64,000 bases of DNA from the NCBI GenBank assembly GCA_036674765.1, contig JARVKI010000001.1:558001-622000 (forward strand), given 5' to 3'. Positions within the stretch are counted from its first letter, which is position 1. Every line of letters starts with the position of its first letter. The notes under the pieces were generated by a model. That model was not told the origin of the DNA, searched no databases, and saw only the letters and a list, made by a program, of their open reading frames with translations. Both the position numbers and the translations under genes were made by a program. Below, one piece after another: positions 10,131 through 21,814 of the stretch. Source of the DNA: Seiridium cupressi (Eukaryota > Ascomycota > Sordariomycetes > Amphisphaeriales > Sporocadaceae).

Positions 10131-12570
10131 ATGTTCAAGATGTTTAGAATATCAAGGTTCTTGGCACTTGCGTCCTTGACAGGAGTATTGCCGTTGTAAG
10201 TCCTTGTGCGACAAGTGATCCATTACAGTACCGGGCTGATGAATTCATCTTTCGACAAACAGGACAGTTTCTGCCTCATATCAATACCATAGTCCAATTT
10301 TGCCTAAGCGTCAGGCTCTGGATACAGATTACGACTATGTCGTGGTAGGGTCAGGTCCAGGAGGTGGTCCCACTGCTGCCAATCTGGCAGTTGCTGGTTA
10401 CAAAGGTATAATATGCCCAACTTTCTACATTAGACGAAGCCTCTCTAATGTGAATTAGTGCTACTTATCGATGCTGGCGGTGATTCAGGCACTGCACTCG
10501 TGGAAACTGTGCCAGTACTTTTCCCTTTCGCCACTGAATTCGCAGATACAGAGTGGGACTTCTTTGTCACCCGTTCTCCCGACCCGGCCGTACAAGCTCA
10601 AACATCCATTACATCCTATCGCCTCCCTGATGGTAGTATATACGTAAGCATACTCTTTGGTCATCTTCTTGCCTCCTCGGACATGTTTCTGGAGTTCTGT
10701 CAATGTTGAAAACCAAGAGAGTCCCTGGAGTCTTTTATGGGCCTTATTTGTCAGAGTTATTGTTAACACAGACTTCATGTAGACTGGTCTTTCCCCGCCC
10801 TCAGATGCCGTGGCCATAGGCACCCTATACCCACGGGCGGGTACCCTAGGAGGTTGCTCCAGACACAATGCCTTGATTGCCATCCGTGCATTCGACAACG
10901 ACTGGACCACTGTGGCCGAGGCTACTGGAGACTCAAGTTGGAGTGGTGCCACTTTCCAAAGACTGTTCGAGGGAATCGAGCACTGCGACTACCTTCCAAA
11001 CTCTGTCGTGGGTCACGGGTACACGGGCTGGCTGTGGACAGAACTCACAAGTCTAGTGACAGCGGTGCAGGATCTGAAGGTGGTCAGTATCATTGTCGCC
11101 ACGGCGAGTGCGTTAGGAAAAGGGTAAGTATTGCGAGAATATCTTCATTTTTGCCAATGGAGTGTATGACTGATTGCATTGAATTAGCATCACCGGAACT
11201 TTGATCGGGACAGTCGCTGGATTGGCAGAAGTCTTGACGCAAGATGTCTGCACCTGGCAGTACCATCAGCACTGGTCCTTATCAGATTCCGCTATCAATG
11301 AAGAACTCTGCACGTGGCGGTGCCAGAGACCGCATTCTAGAAGTAGCCAATGCAGTCGACGAGAGCGGGAACAGGATATACCACCTGGATATCAAACTAA
11401 ATACGCTGGTGACTAAGATCCAATTCGACCAGAGCGGTGGTGTACCTCTTGCTACGGGTGTCGAGTACCTCGAAGGGCAGAGTCTATACCGCGCAGACCC
11501 TCGCTGGGAGAGCGGAAGTATCACGGGAGAAGGAGTGGTAAATGCCTCAAAGGAGGTGATCACCGCTGGCGGCGCGTTCAACACGCCTCAGATCCTCAAG
11601 CTGAGCGGCGTTGGACCCAGCTCTGAGCTACAAGAATTCGGCATTCCTGTTGTGGTAGACCTCCCCGGTGTTGGTGCGAATCTCCGTGGTGAGTAACCTC
11701 TTTGCCTTACCTGCTGACTTCACGAGCCATGGCTGCATGACACTCTACACATCTTGTACTGATCGTGCCGACTTTTCAGATCACATCGAAATCTCTACCA
11801 TATCCAAAGCATCCTCCAACTTCAGCTTGATTGAAGGTTGTACTCTAGCACAAGGCTACCCCGAGACGCCTGACCCCTGTCTAGAAAGATACCTCAACGG
11901 TGTTACCCAAGCCGGCAAAGGTGCGTACGCAAGCAACGGGCTCGCCGTCGGTGTGAGTCTTCACTCATCTGCCGCCGACGCCTCCGATCCAGATCTTTGG
12001 GTATACGGAGGGCCTGCAAACTTTCCGGGCTTCTATCCGCACTGGGCAGAGGCTGCGGTGGCGGATCATCGGCACTGGGTGTGGGTTACCTTGAAAGCCA
12101 GTACAAAGAATCGCGCAGGAACCGTCACGTTGGCAAGCAGTGATCCGAGGGATGTGCCCGTGATTGCCTTCAACACCTTCGAGGATGATCTGTCAGCAGA
12201 CCAGGACCTTCAGGCGGCTTACGAGGGCATCCAGTTCGCGAGGGATGTTATGGATAAATTGATCCCACTCGATGGCACGTTTGTCGAGGAGACGCCGGGA
12301 CGGGATACTGCCAGTACCGAGGAAGAAGTGAAGGAGTATGCCAAGACCCAAAGCTTCGGGCATCATGCCTGCTGTACCGCCGCAATCGGGGGTGATGGTG
12401 ATGAGGGCGCTGTGTTGGATTCTTCATTCAGGGTTCGAGGAACGTCCGGATTGCGAGTCGTGGATGCTAGTGCATTCCCGGTTGTGCCCGGCTTTTTCAT
12501 TGCGCTGCCGACGTATCTGCTTGCAGAGAAAGCAAGTGAGGCGATTTTGAAAGATGCTGCAACACGATGA
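10131..12570 (+). CDS. Secreted GMC oxidoreductase (FAD), probably frameshifted
   Basis: FAD-dependent glucose-methanol-choline oxidoreductase. Six exons: 10131-10195, 10263-10405, 10459-10643, 10783-11123, 11188-11688 and 11780-12570. An N-terminal signal-like segment (FLALASLTGVLPL) precedes the FAD Rossmann motif VVVGSGPGGGPTAANLA. The GMC signature RAGTLGGCSRHNA and the second signature-like ITAGGAFNTPQILKLSGVGP follow. The C-terminus has GHHACCTAAIG (catalytic-type His) and LRVVDASAFPVVPGFF. Exon 5 starts in one frame (GTLIGTVAGLAEVLTQDV) and finishes in another (APGSTISTGPYQIPLS). The switch is at about 11246-11250, with the loss of two bases or gain of one. No intron explains it, so the gene is either a pseudogene or affected by an indel error. 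Substrate unknown; related fungal enzymes oxidise alcohols or sugars. Confidence 0.8.
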
Positions 12571-12935
12571 TTTCGGTGTTGGAGTGGCTAATGGCGAAGG
12601 TTTTGGTAGCCCTACAATGGTTATGGAGTCAACGATGCATATAAAAAAAAAGCACACCCTAAATACCTGGGCAACGCCCAACTATTAAATGATGATATGT
12701 AAACATCTTTACTATGTCCAAGCAACTACACTAGTGAATGGTGATGCTCGAGTCGCCACCAGTACCACGTGATTAGGCACACACGCCAGTCCAAACCAAT
12801 GGTTGCATGTCCATAGGTAAGCTCTCTTATGTCTGAGGAAGACCGATGCGATTTTTGAGGTTATATTACACGGTGATGGACACTTATTGTTACAATGCCG
12901 GGTTGTGCAGTACACTGCTTCTCGTCAGAGCCAGC

Positions 12936-14027
12936 CTACCAACTATAGTATGGCCGTTGTGCTGTAACTGGTCTGTTCGGGAGATGGACCCAAGGTTTCG
13001 CCTTTGCCTCCTTCTGTAACTTCTCATCGTATTGGCGTAACCTCGTCTTCTCTTCCTTCAATATGACAGTGAGATCTATTGCGCAGGTCAGTAATCCGCT
13101 TCTCCGACTCCGTATCTTGAGTACTTACGAGCCGAAGGCTTCAACATCCTACTCATTCGTCCTCTGGCGTGGTACTGTATCCTTAAACCTCTAGGTGGAC
13201 CCTTTCCAACCCAGGCTTGATCAATGTATAGTCTGGTGGGATCGGTAACTTCCAGCCACTTGCCGTCCTTGGTCTGTATCTTCCGAGGCTTGTCCAAGAC
13301 GTCCCCGTTGACCTGGCCAAGACCCATGCCACGACTAACAACAGCTCTGTCCCGGGCCTCCTTCAACACATACATGATTTCCGGGGCCGTCTTCTTCTTG
13401 CTGTAGCGCATCTGGACTAGAGCATCGTCGAGAGTTTTTCCGGCAATCTGGCGCGTTAAGAACAACAATTTCTTGGTGCTTGTGTTGAGATTTTCGCTCT
13501 TCTGTGTGACCTCCTTTTCTGTCAACTTGATACGCTGCTCCTTGGTCATTTTGCCCCCGGAACGGACCATCTGCATGACCTTCTTCCTTTGCCAGCGAAT
13601 CCTCCATCTTGGATCTGGATCAAGTGCCCGTGCCATGTGCTCCTTTGCGCGGGACAGTCCACCTTGAGTCGCGGGCGGTCCACCGACCTCTGATTTCTTG
13701 TCGGCCTCTCCCTTTTTGATCTCTTCGTCGAAGACCGATTCTCCAGCGGTTCGATCGGCCATCTTGTCAAAGATTTTCTTCTGATTTTCGCGCTTCTCGA
13801 TCTCCTGGGTTAAAGGCGACGCCTTAGTGGGCTTACTACCCCAGCCGAACCATGATATCGATCGTTGCTGGGTAGAGGGAAGAAGGTATCTGAGGTGCAA
13901 AGAAGGACTTCCAGATCGGGCTGTTTGGGAGCCTGTTAGCAGCTAGGACGGGTTCAACAACCCAATTAGAACACCACAGCCACGTACCAGTCTGTGCCAG
14001 CCTTCTGGCCGGTAGATGCAAACTCAT
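12936..14027 (-). CDS. MRPL22: Mitochondrial large-subunit ribosomal protein uL22m
   Basis: Protein of the mitochondrial 54S subunit lining the exit-tunnel region. Three exons, 14027-13988, 13932-13129 and 13075-12936, give 327 aa. The first exon supplies a basic N-terminal targeting sequence (MSLHLPARRLAQTG, then SQTARSGSPSLHLRYLLPS). The uL22 fold is in the C-terminal half: a KKLLFLTRQIAGKTLDDALVQ helix region, then RGPPRGLRIQYHARGRMSR, the conserved tip loop. The last exon gives HLTVILKEEKTRLRQYDEKL and ends in PYYSW. The introns are short (53 and 55 nt) with GTAAGT and GTACGT donors. The gene is divergent from COX9, with starts 336 bp apart, so two mitochondrial genes share one promoter region. 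Confidence 0.9.
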
Positions 14028-14362
14028 GTTGGTTGAGTGTCGCCTTTTCTGTCGACACCTGCAGCTGGTCGCGAACTCAGGAAGCTCCAAAAAATTGAAG
14101 GTCCCGATGGCTTGTCCGGGGGTCGCGACCAATGGTCCCACTTTCTCTTCCGATGATAGGCCAACCAATGAGGCGGCTTCTTTATTGAATTGGTCTTAGC
14201 GTCTTTGCCCGAGCTTCCAGGCGCTGAGAACTGGAGCTTGCAATTCGACTGAACCTGAAGCGCGAATAACGTCAAATCATCGTTCGATTCTTTCCGGGAA
14301 CCAATTCTCACCACCCAAACACCAACCTCGACACCCGATCTCCGCTCAAAACTTTAGCTAAA

Positions 14363-14837
14363 ATGGCCGCGATCAAGCCCATCACCGGTGTATGTCCTTT
14401 TGGAGCCCAATGGACGGGCTGGAACAGCCGTGGCGGCCAGAATACTGACGTTGAATCCAGATGCTCAAGAAGGGCCTTGTCACTGACTTGGCCATTGCCC
14501 TCGGTATGTCGGCTGCGTTGTCTCGAGAATCCGATGGAACTCTGGAAATATACTTGGAACCAATGATGCGCATGGGCTTCGAGCGCTTGGGAATCAGACT
14601 GTTGTAATTTTGGCTGACTTGAATCGTAGGCATCGGAGCCACCATGGGCAGCCTATTCTGGTACGATGACTCAATTCCTTCTCCAGCGAGCCCCCATGAA
14701 ACCACTCGCGATTTTCCGAGCTTTCGTGAATATCATCTAACAAAACCAGGCACGGATACCACATGCCCCGCACCCTCGGTCGAGACACCTTCTACGCCTC
14801 CCTCGAGAAGGAGCGTGCCGCCAAGCAGGGCCAGTAA
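14363..14837 (+). CDS. COX9: Cytochrome c oxidase subunit VIIa (Cox9-like)
   Basis: Small inner-membrane subunit of respiratory complex IV. Four very short exons, 14363-14389, 14461-14503, 14630-14660 and 14750-14837, encode 62 aa, so it is easily missed by ORF searches. The product starts MAAIKPITG, has one membrane helix (LVTDLAIALGIGATMGSLFW) followed by HGYHMPRT, and ends in a charged helix (RDTFYASLEKERAAKQGQ). Yeast Cox9 has the same layout: an APITG start, one helix, GFHM, and then EKFYAELAERKK. All junctions keep phase and use GTATGT, GTATGT and GTACGA donors. Divergently placed to the uL22m gene. Confidence 0.88.
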
Positions 14838-15527
14838 ATGGACCGGAACAAGTCACGAATTAGGGTGGACGACAGCATCATGCATAGAACCAAATTTCTT
14901 GTGTTAGGGGCCGTATAGACAGAAGATTGGGCGGGCTGGTCGAGCTGGAATTGTACCTCTGTATCATACCAACCAGACAATCCGGACTCGATTGACCATT
15001 ATTTCAAACCCCATCCCCTCTTTCATATCGAAGCATTGTGAGGCGTGAGGTAGTGGATGTTGCTGCTACGTCCGTTACAAAAAAGGGCGGCGACTGGCCA
15101 GACGGTCTGGTACTCAGCAGATGTGATACCATCATGTGAAGGAGTGTCAAGAGGCTATGATGACATGATGGGGTAGTAGGACCACCCACACCACTTAAGG
15201 TCGGCAGCATCACTCAGAGACTTGTCGAGAAGTGACTGCATCCTGAGTATCTAATATTCCGCGGCCGGATAAGCCCAAGGCCACTGAATACGTTGGCATA
15301 TCAGGTTCAAGCATATCAGTATGTTGCAAGCACGAGTCCTGTCATTGGCAGGTAACCAAAGCCATACTCATTGGGACACGTCGTTGTAAAATTACTTTCG
15401 TCTGACGATATTGTCAGAATCGGCACAGTTGAAATGTAGCAGCCTCCAATGCCGTACCCTCACACCGAGATCCTTCGAATCCGATCGCGGTGAGCAGCAC
15501 GTACAAACTAAGACACCATTGTTGAAT
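14838..15527. other. Intergenic stretch, no gene seen
   Basis: Between the convergent COX9 and SOM1 genes. Open frames here are short and lack domain-like sequence. No RNA gene or repeat was recognised. Confidence 0.5.
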
Positions 15528-16086
15528 TCAACGGTCACGGTACTGGCCCTCATGGTTCAATTCCCTTTCTCTCCACGAGTGCAGCCAGCCTCCATGCTGG
15601 CCCGTTGTTTTCCCAGCATCAGCGACGGACGAAGAAGCTGCAAGCTTTTCTTCCCTGTCCTCCCAATTTGTAGTCTCGACCATGAATGCTCCCTTCTTGT
15701 CCTGGCATCTATATACTGGTCAGTCTCGAGCCCTCATGCTGCGATTTGTTGGCCGTAGGTCGAAGGACCCCGCATTCAGTTGAAGCCAAAATCTTAAGCC
15801 AAAATCAACAACCATGCCTCCAGCCCATATGATGCTTCCCAAGGAAATTTTACGGTAGGAGAAGAACTTACCGCCTGAACCACCTCTGTACCTCGAAGCA
15901 CTGCACCGGACTATGCGGCAGATCTGGTCGGTCAATCTGACAATCGTACTGCACCATACTGAATAGCGGACACTGCGATAGATCTATGTTTCGTCCCCCT
16001 TCCGTCTTGCGCTTCATGCCCCCGAGGCTTGATTGAACAGCGCCTTCCAAGTCATCGGCCTTAAAAATCTTGCAGGGGGGCGTCAT
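15528..16086 (-). CDS. SOM1: Mitochondrial export protein Som1
   Basis: Som1 family proteins are associated with the mitochondrial inner-membrane peptidase (Imp1/Imp2) that matures exported proteins. Two exons, 16086-15872 and 15708-15528, with a 163-nt intron, give 131 aa. The family core is intact across the junction: GGMKRKTEGG, DLSQCPLFSMVQYDC, PVQCFEVQRWFRRC, then FMVETTNWE. The conserved Cys residues of the three segments are visible. The yeast protein is only about 74 aa. The extra length here is a C-terminal tail rich in Ser, Gly and charged residues, which shows no family pattern. The start codon lies 71 bp from the divergent hypothetical gene at 16158. Confidence 0.8.
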
Positions 16087-16157
16087 TCTGTCTGATTTCG
16101 GCGCGGACGGCAGCAGGAGAGAAAGAGCGAAGGAGAGCTGATTGATTTGCGGATACG

Positions 16158-17160
16158 ATGGACGCGGCCACCGCGAAGCACGCTGGAGCTAGGACTCTGG
16201 GTGAGATTGAGGAGGACAGTTTAGAAGAGGTAGGCCAGCCTCTTTCCTCAAGGATCAAGTGCTACACCAAGAGACGCATCGCGACGCGCAGGTTTGGGAG
16301 AGCTCCCAGCTTCAATTTCCATCGAAGTTCGGGTCAAAGCGTCCGCTTATCTAATCAGACACCGTCACCTCAAATATGATCTACCCAAGAAATACTACTA
16401 TCCTGCATCCATCACCAAAGCATATCTAGCTGCTGCTACCTCATCTGTAACGCTAACGTCTTCACAGCTCCTGGACCATCTTCGCACCACAAGCCTACCT
16501 CGCTCGCAGGGTCACCCGCCCCTGAACCCCCAAATACCTATCGCTCCTCTCTCCTCCTTGATCTCTAAACACCATCATGCAAACCAATCTGCCCCGCCCC
16601 CTCTCCTGGCGCTTTCCGGACGTCCCCTGCCCCTGCTCTATCATTTGACCTCCACTCTGATCGCACGGCCATACCAATATTCAGTGGTAATCGTAGACGT
16701 GGAAAACAGGTTTGAGATCACGCGTCTCATCGCGGCCGATTCCTCGGATCGGCTGAATGACTGTCTACCAGCAGACCCGGCGGACCTTGAACACGTGTAC
16801 ATCTACCGACCAGCTCGCGCATCCTCACGGCTCACATCAGGCATGCCGCTGGATGATCCAACACAAAGGCAGATCCAGACATGCCTTGACGCCGCGCAGA
16901 AGCACATGCTCTACAGCGAACACGCATCGCGCGAGCGAGTGTGGTGGGGTACCATTGTTATTGGAGGAGGCGGTGGCGATGTGAATACTGGGTGGAAAGG
17001 GTGGATGGACGTGCAGCGTAGAGATGCTGGCCCCTCGGCTCTGGAGACGAATGCCGAGGAAGCGCTCACGCAGAGGGAGAGGAGATATACAAATATCAAA
17101 GAACGAGGATGGGAGGGTCGTAGTCGAGTGGGCCTTTACTCGTGGGGTGAGAGAGGATAA
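16158..17160 (+). CDS. Conserved-looking hypothetical protein, two exons
   Basis: No function recognised. The best model joins 16158-16200 to 16292-17160 through a 91-nt intron (donor GTGAGA, acceptor GCGCAG), giving about 303 aa that begin MDAATAKHAGARTLG. The long second exon is clearly protein-like. It has LKYDLPKKYYYPASITKAYL near its start, a Pro/Ser-rich middle, and a more globular C-terminal half with VVIVDVENRFEITRLI, EHVYIYRPAR and RVWWGTIVIGGGGGDVNTGWKGWMDV. It ends in basic, aromatic sequence. No signal peptide or membrane helix is evident. It starts divergently 71 bp from SOM1. The first-exon choice is uncertain. Confidence 0.6.
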
Positions 17161-17510
17161 GTAGGGTGTCATAGTAGGATGTATTGAGCATCGTAGATAT
17201 TATCCGGGTGAAATGAACGAAGTGAAAAGCAAAAGACGATGGGGTACATGCTACAATGGCCATATGAAATGTCTGTACCACTTCCAGTGTGGGGGAGCAT
17301 CGTAGATGATCTAGGAAACGCGTGGCAGGTCTTAGTGGGTATTAATATTGCTATGTACACTGATAATACCAGTCACTACGGTATAAAGCCGTGGTTATCA
17401 ATCGTTATTCACCAGACAAAATGCGATGTTGGAGCCGTACAAAATCCCAATGCTGCAACCCAAGCGAGTCTTGGGAAGAGCGTCGAAAGAGCATTCTCGC
17501 CCGCGGATTT

Positions 17511-20500
17511 CTATTCCTCAGATTCGATGGCTTCTTGCCCTATCGGTTTCGCTTCACTTGCCGTTGTCTCAGGGGGATTTCGTCCTCCAGAATTCTGGCC
17601 AAAATTCTTTTCCGATGCGGTATGTTTCTGTACCGCAGGTTCCTTCAGCATACATTGCCCTGCCTCATCGGTACCCTCTGCCATATGTTTCACCGCTTCT
17701 TGACTAGTTGTTTCTGTACCTTTCCCAAAGACCTTGATGACAGTGTCCCGATTTCTAAGGCGTGTGAAGTACGCCTTGAGGTTGGGATGAGATGGAAGTT
17801 TCCAGCTTCCTTCCATAATATTATACAAGACAGGCCAGAACGCGAAATCAGCAATGCCGATGGTCGCCCCTGCGATGAAGTCTGCTTTCTCTGCATACGC
17901 TTCCCAGTGGTCTAGGTATTTGCTCAGGCTCGTGTGCTCTAGCGTCAGTCTTCTGTCGCCAAAACTGAGTGCTTCTTGGAACCTGGTAAAAACACGAGCG
18001 ACGTCCGCTCTGGTGTTGCGACCCACCTTCTCATGTTTACCGTAGTATTGATCCAGGTACATCATGATTGCTAAGTCGCCCTGAATAGTGGACTTGTCTG
18101 CGTCATTATCGACCAACTTGATCGGTACGTCATCCGAAACCCGCCGTTCTCCCAAGGAGCTTCGGCTAGTCGACACGGGAGCTGAGCTTCCTCTGGCATG
18201 GCCAACCCCAAGCTCCGCGAGCATGAGTTGCACTCGCATGTTTGCGACCGCATCACTGCTTGTAAAAAGTCGGGGGGCTGCAGAGATATGCAAAACGTCG
18301 AAACCCCCTCCATAGTATTCTCCCCAGTCGAACTCGGTGGACTGATTCTCTCTGCCAAATGCCTGAAGCATCTTGATTGCATCCGGGGTCTGGCCGTTAA
18401 TCACCTCATGGGCTTCTTCCTTCGTTTTTCCTTTGGCGCCTTGGCCCCATATCATCTTTTGTTCTCTGTCCAGGAAAGTACCTATCTGCCTGAACGTCAA
18501 CGAGATGCGGGCACCGCTATACGCAAGCTCCCCCTCTGACTTTTCGCGGTCAAGCCGCTTGTCCTGACGGATTGCATGAAGCCAGCGCATATTTGTCTGC
18601 AGTCCCATCCGACACATCGAGTTGTGCGGCAGGCGAGCGCGCTGAACCTCACGCTTCGTACCCTCTACCGCTGGTTCTGGTTGAGGAGTATTCTTGGATT
18701 TGGGCGGGCGCTTGGTACGTAATACCATGGTTCGCTCGGCACCTAAGCTAACATTGACGATGAAACTGTTTTTGGCAATGTCCAAGGTCTTGTCGCTGTG
18801 CTCCGAAATATAATCATTCCCATCACGGTAGAATTGAATCAAGGCATGATTCAGCGGATGACCGACCTTCTGCTCGACAACATCTTTTATTGCCTTGACA
18901 GCTGCTGTCCATGGGCACAGAGGTGGTGATTCGTCTGCTGGATGTCGATACACTGGAATGTTCCCCTCTGCATCCACCTCACCCTGTACAGCGACGAGTC
19001 GCGGTACCTCTCCTCCTTGATGGGACATTCGCTGCCAATCGACCTCAGTGCGGATCATGTCAAAGATGTTTTCGGATAGGGGTCGTGGTAGTACATTATA
19101 GAACACTTTGGTGTCGCCCTCACACAGAGCCTCGCCCTCGGTGGTTTTCATGTTTGAATCCGATGCACCGATATATTGTTTGTCTTTGCCTTTCTCGAGT
19201 GCAAGTTTTGCCAATTTATGTACCGAGGCATTCTCTGCAGGGGTAGACATTGCCGCGATGGCTGCAGTTCCTTTTTCCAGTGAACCAGGATCATGCCCCA
19301 AGGGTCTTGAAAAGCCAGCTGGATGATTTCTTTCTCCTACCTTTGACTTGGACTCTTTCAAGGCTGCACCATCCCCATCTGCTTTGATTGGGTCAGTCAG
19401 AACTACAATAGCTTGTGTCTTTTCAGCATTGTTCTCTTGTCTTCTAGTCTGAGCGTTGGTCTGCGGCTGAGCAGTACTGGACACTTTAGGTGGCCCCTCA
19501 ATTGGTGACTCATCGCCAGAGTTCGCATTCAAATCGTCGTTTGGATTTGCGTTCATACTGCCTCGGATGTTGAACTGTTCGTTGAGTCGTTTCTCGATGT
19601 CAGGTAAAGGGCGCGACGGGCCTCCACGCACAGCAACCCTCGCGCGGGTAAATGTGATTGGTGGTAGACTGCTGTCCACCTCATCGACCAGTGACATTTT
19701 GGCCATAGAAGATTCCAGTTTTGCGGGTTCTGCTGAAGATTTTGACTCGTTCGACTCTTTTGTCTCTAGAGTCTCATTGGAGCCAGCAGGAGAGCTCTCA
19801 TACACCACCGGGTAACGCCTGCCTGTGGGATTTGGTATCTAATTGTAAAGAACAGTTAGCTTTTCATATTTCTGACTCTATATGGGGACTTCTCTCGAAT
19901 GTCCTGAGGGGAATCAAGCGAAGAACCGGAACACTGATGGGAATATGAGAGTCTAGCTTGTTCGCGCACTTACAGGAGCAGCCATTCGTTGTACCTTTGG
20001 CTTAGGTTTCAACCTGTTCAAGATCTGATCCGTGGATAATATTTCACAGCCCGTCATCTCTTGCACGCGCTTCAGTGCACCGCTGTGTCGGTCCTTATCG
20101 CGATAACCACAGCAGTCCTCAACAATGCCAATGTCCAGGCCATGACTACCAGCATCGATAGCCGTCGCCATAACGCCAATGTTTGACAAGGAACCGCATA
20201 CGAAAACCTCGCTAACGAACTTCATTCTCAGGCGTTGAATCAGATCAGGTATCTGGAAGGCCGAGTACTGCGTCTTGACGAAAGACATATCCTTCTTTTC
20301 GACATGGCCCTGAAAATTGGCAGGAAACTGCGCACCATGCGAATCTTTGCGGACACATTCTGGTCGCCCCGGCGCAGGTCCCGAGAGAAAAGCCTCTGGG
20401 CACCTTGATGCAGGCTGTTCGCTGATGCTTGCTGATGGTCTTCGTCCCCGGGACTTGGGCGAACGACGAGAACCTGCAGCCGGGGCATCTGAGGTGATGA

Positions 20501-20732
20501 TTTGCTCGTTCTTGATGGGCCGAGGCTGACCGTATTCACTCCGGATCCAGACAATGTCACCGTACGGCCGAAAGCCTCGGACGAGCCGGACAATCCGGCC
20601 GGACAGGTCGTCAGGCACGTCTACATGTAGCGCGCCGTCGGGTGAGAGAAAGTCGTTCTGAGCGTCCACAACAACCAAGGCCTTTCGAGTCTTCAATACC
20701 GGGAATAGCGATGCATCGATTCCTTCGAACAT
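17511..20732 (-). CDS. Fusion: isochorismatase-like + AlkB-like dioxygenase + GST-like
   Basis: Two exons, 20732-19974 and 19838-17511, in phase around a 135-nt intron, encode about 1028 aa. Residues 15-230 are an isochorismatase-like fold: VVVDAQNDF (Asp23) and a Lys in FVKTQYS (Lys153). The third catalytic position reads CGSLSNIGVMATA, with Gly186 where the nucleophilic Cys is expected. A long low-complexity linker follows. Residues 490-710 form an AlkB-type 2-oxoglutarate/Fe(II) dioxygenase with H-S-D (about 600-602), a distal His in WLHAI (about 674) and the double Arg of SGARISLTFR. Residues 765-970 look like a GST: an N-terminal segment with ANMRVQLMLAELGV, then FIAGATIGIADFAFWPVL and HPNLKAYFTRLRNRD. 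The intact metal ligands suggest nucleic-acid or protein demethylation. The roles of the other two parts are unknown. Confidence 0.85.
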
Positions 20733-21814
20733 GGTAACGACTCCTGTTATCAGTAGACTAGAGACTCAGGCGTGCTCTTGCTACCTCAGAATGGCCAGCT
20801 CTGAAAATGTGTGGTCAGGCAGTCGTCCATCCAGCCCCGACTTCAAAGTCGCTCCCTATGCTCTCTATCCCCGAAGGCCGGCGGCAGGTTACACAGGTTT
20901 GCCCAACGTCCGAACGAATAACGCGGTGGGTTCAAGCGAAGCGCGCAATCAAGGCCCAAAATTCGAGTACCCTCAAGCAAAGTCTATTCTGAATCAGCGG
21001 CAATTAATGCCACGTGAGCCACCTAAGTAACAGAATTGACGCAACCGAGAGATAACATGTTCAAAGCGCCAACTCTTGCTGATGAACCAGTTGCACGACG
21101 GTTGTCATGTTGGATAGAGGTTCTGACCTACCCTTGATCCCCGCGCCTTGGAGTCTGGAGTGCAGGGATCGCTCCAGATGGCGCTAGTGCTAGCCGTTAA
21201 AAATGACCGTGTTTGGCAGGAGAGCTCACAGTTGTCAGTCAAATCTAGTAGTGATAGCAATTTCTATAAAAACAGCCATCATGCCCAGCATGGCTCACTT
21301 AAGAGCACCACTCCTTTGTTTCTCCCATGTTGTCAGATCGGATACCGTATGCACGCAGGTATTTTCCTACGTACATCTTCCGCGCAGTTGCCGTTTTCCA
21401 ATTCGGTGGGCATTTGCTGAGCCCTCTTCTTCCTCATGCGTTCCACAGACGAGAGCCGGGCGACAACCGAGACTTAAGGATGGCCCTGACAGGCATTCCT
21501 GCCTACGTCTTGCAACTAAACACCCATAGAGGACCAGCAGTAAGATGATTGGACTGGACTATGTAGTGATGACATACTTCTAGGTCTAAGTTCAGTCATA
21601 TATCAGAAAGTGTATGAATCTAATTGCTCTGTGCTTGCAGCGAACGAAGCCTGAAGTATCGGTCCTGCTCGACGCCTTCTAACCTTGTCTTTAACGTAGA
21701 TAATATTCTAAAATCGGACCATCAGCACATCACATCTTTCTGCGCTTGCTCAACTCTAACGTAACCCAGGATACGCAGCCGAGCTACCTATTGACGTCTC
21801 CCTCGACTGTATGA
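20733..21814. other. Intergenic stretch, no gene seen
   Basis: About 1.1 kb between the starts of the AlkB fusion and the end of the LRR-kinase gene. Only short ORFs without domain-like features. No RNA gene or repeat recognised. Confidence 0.45.
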
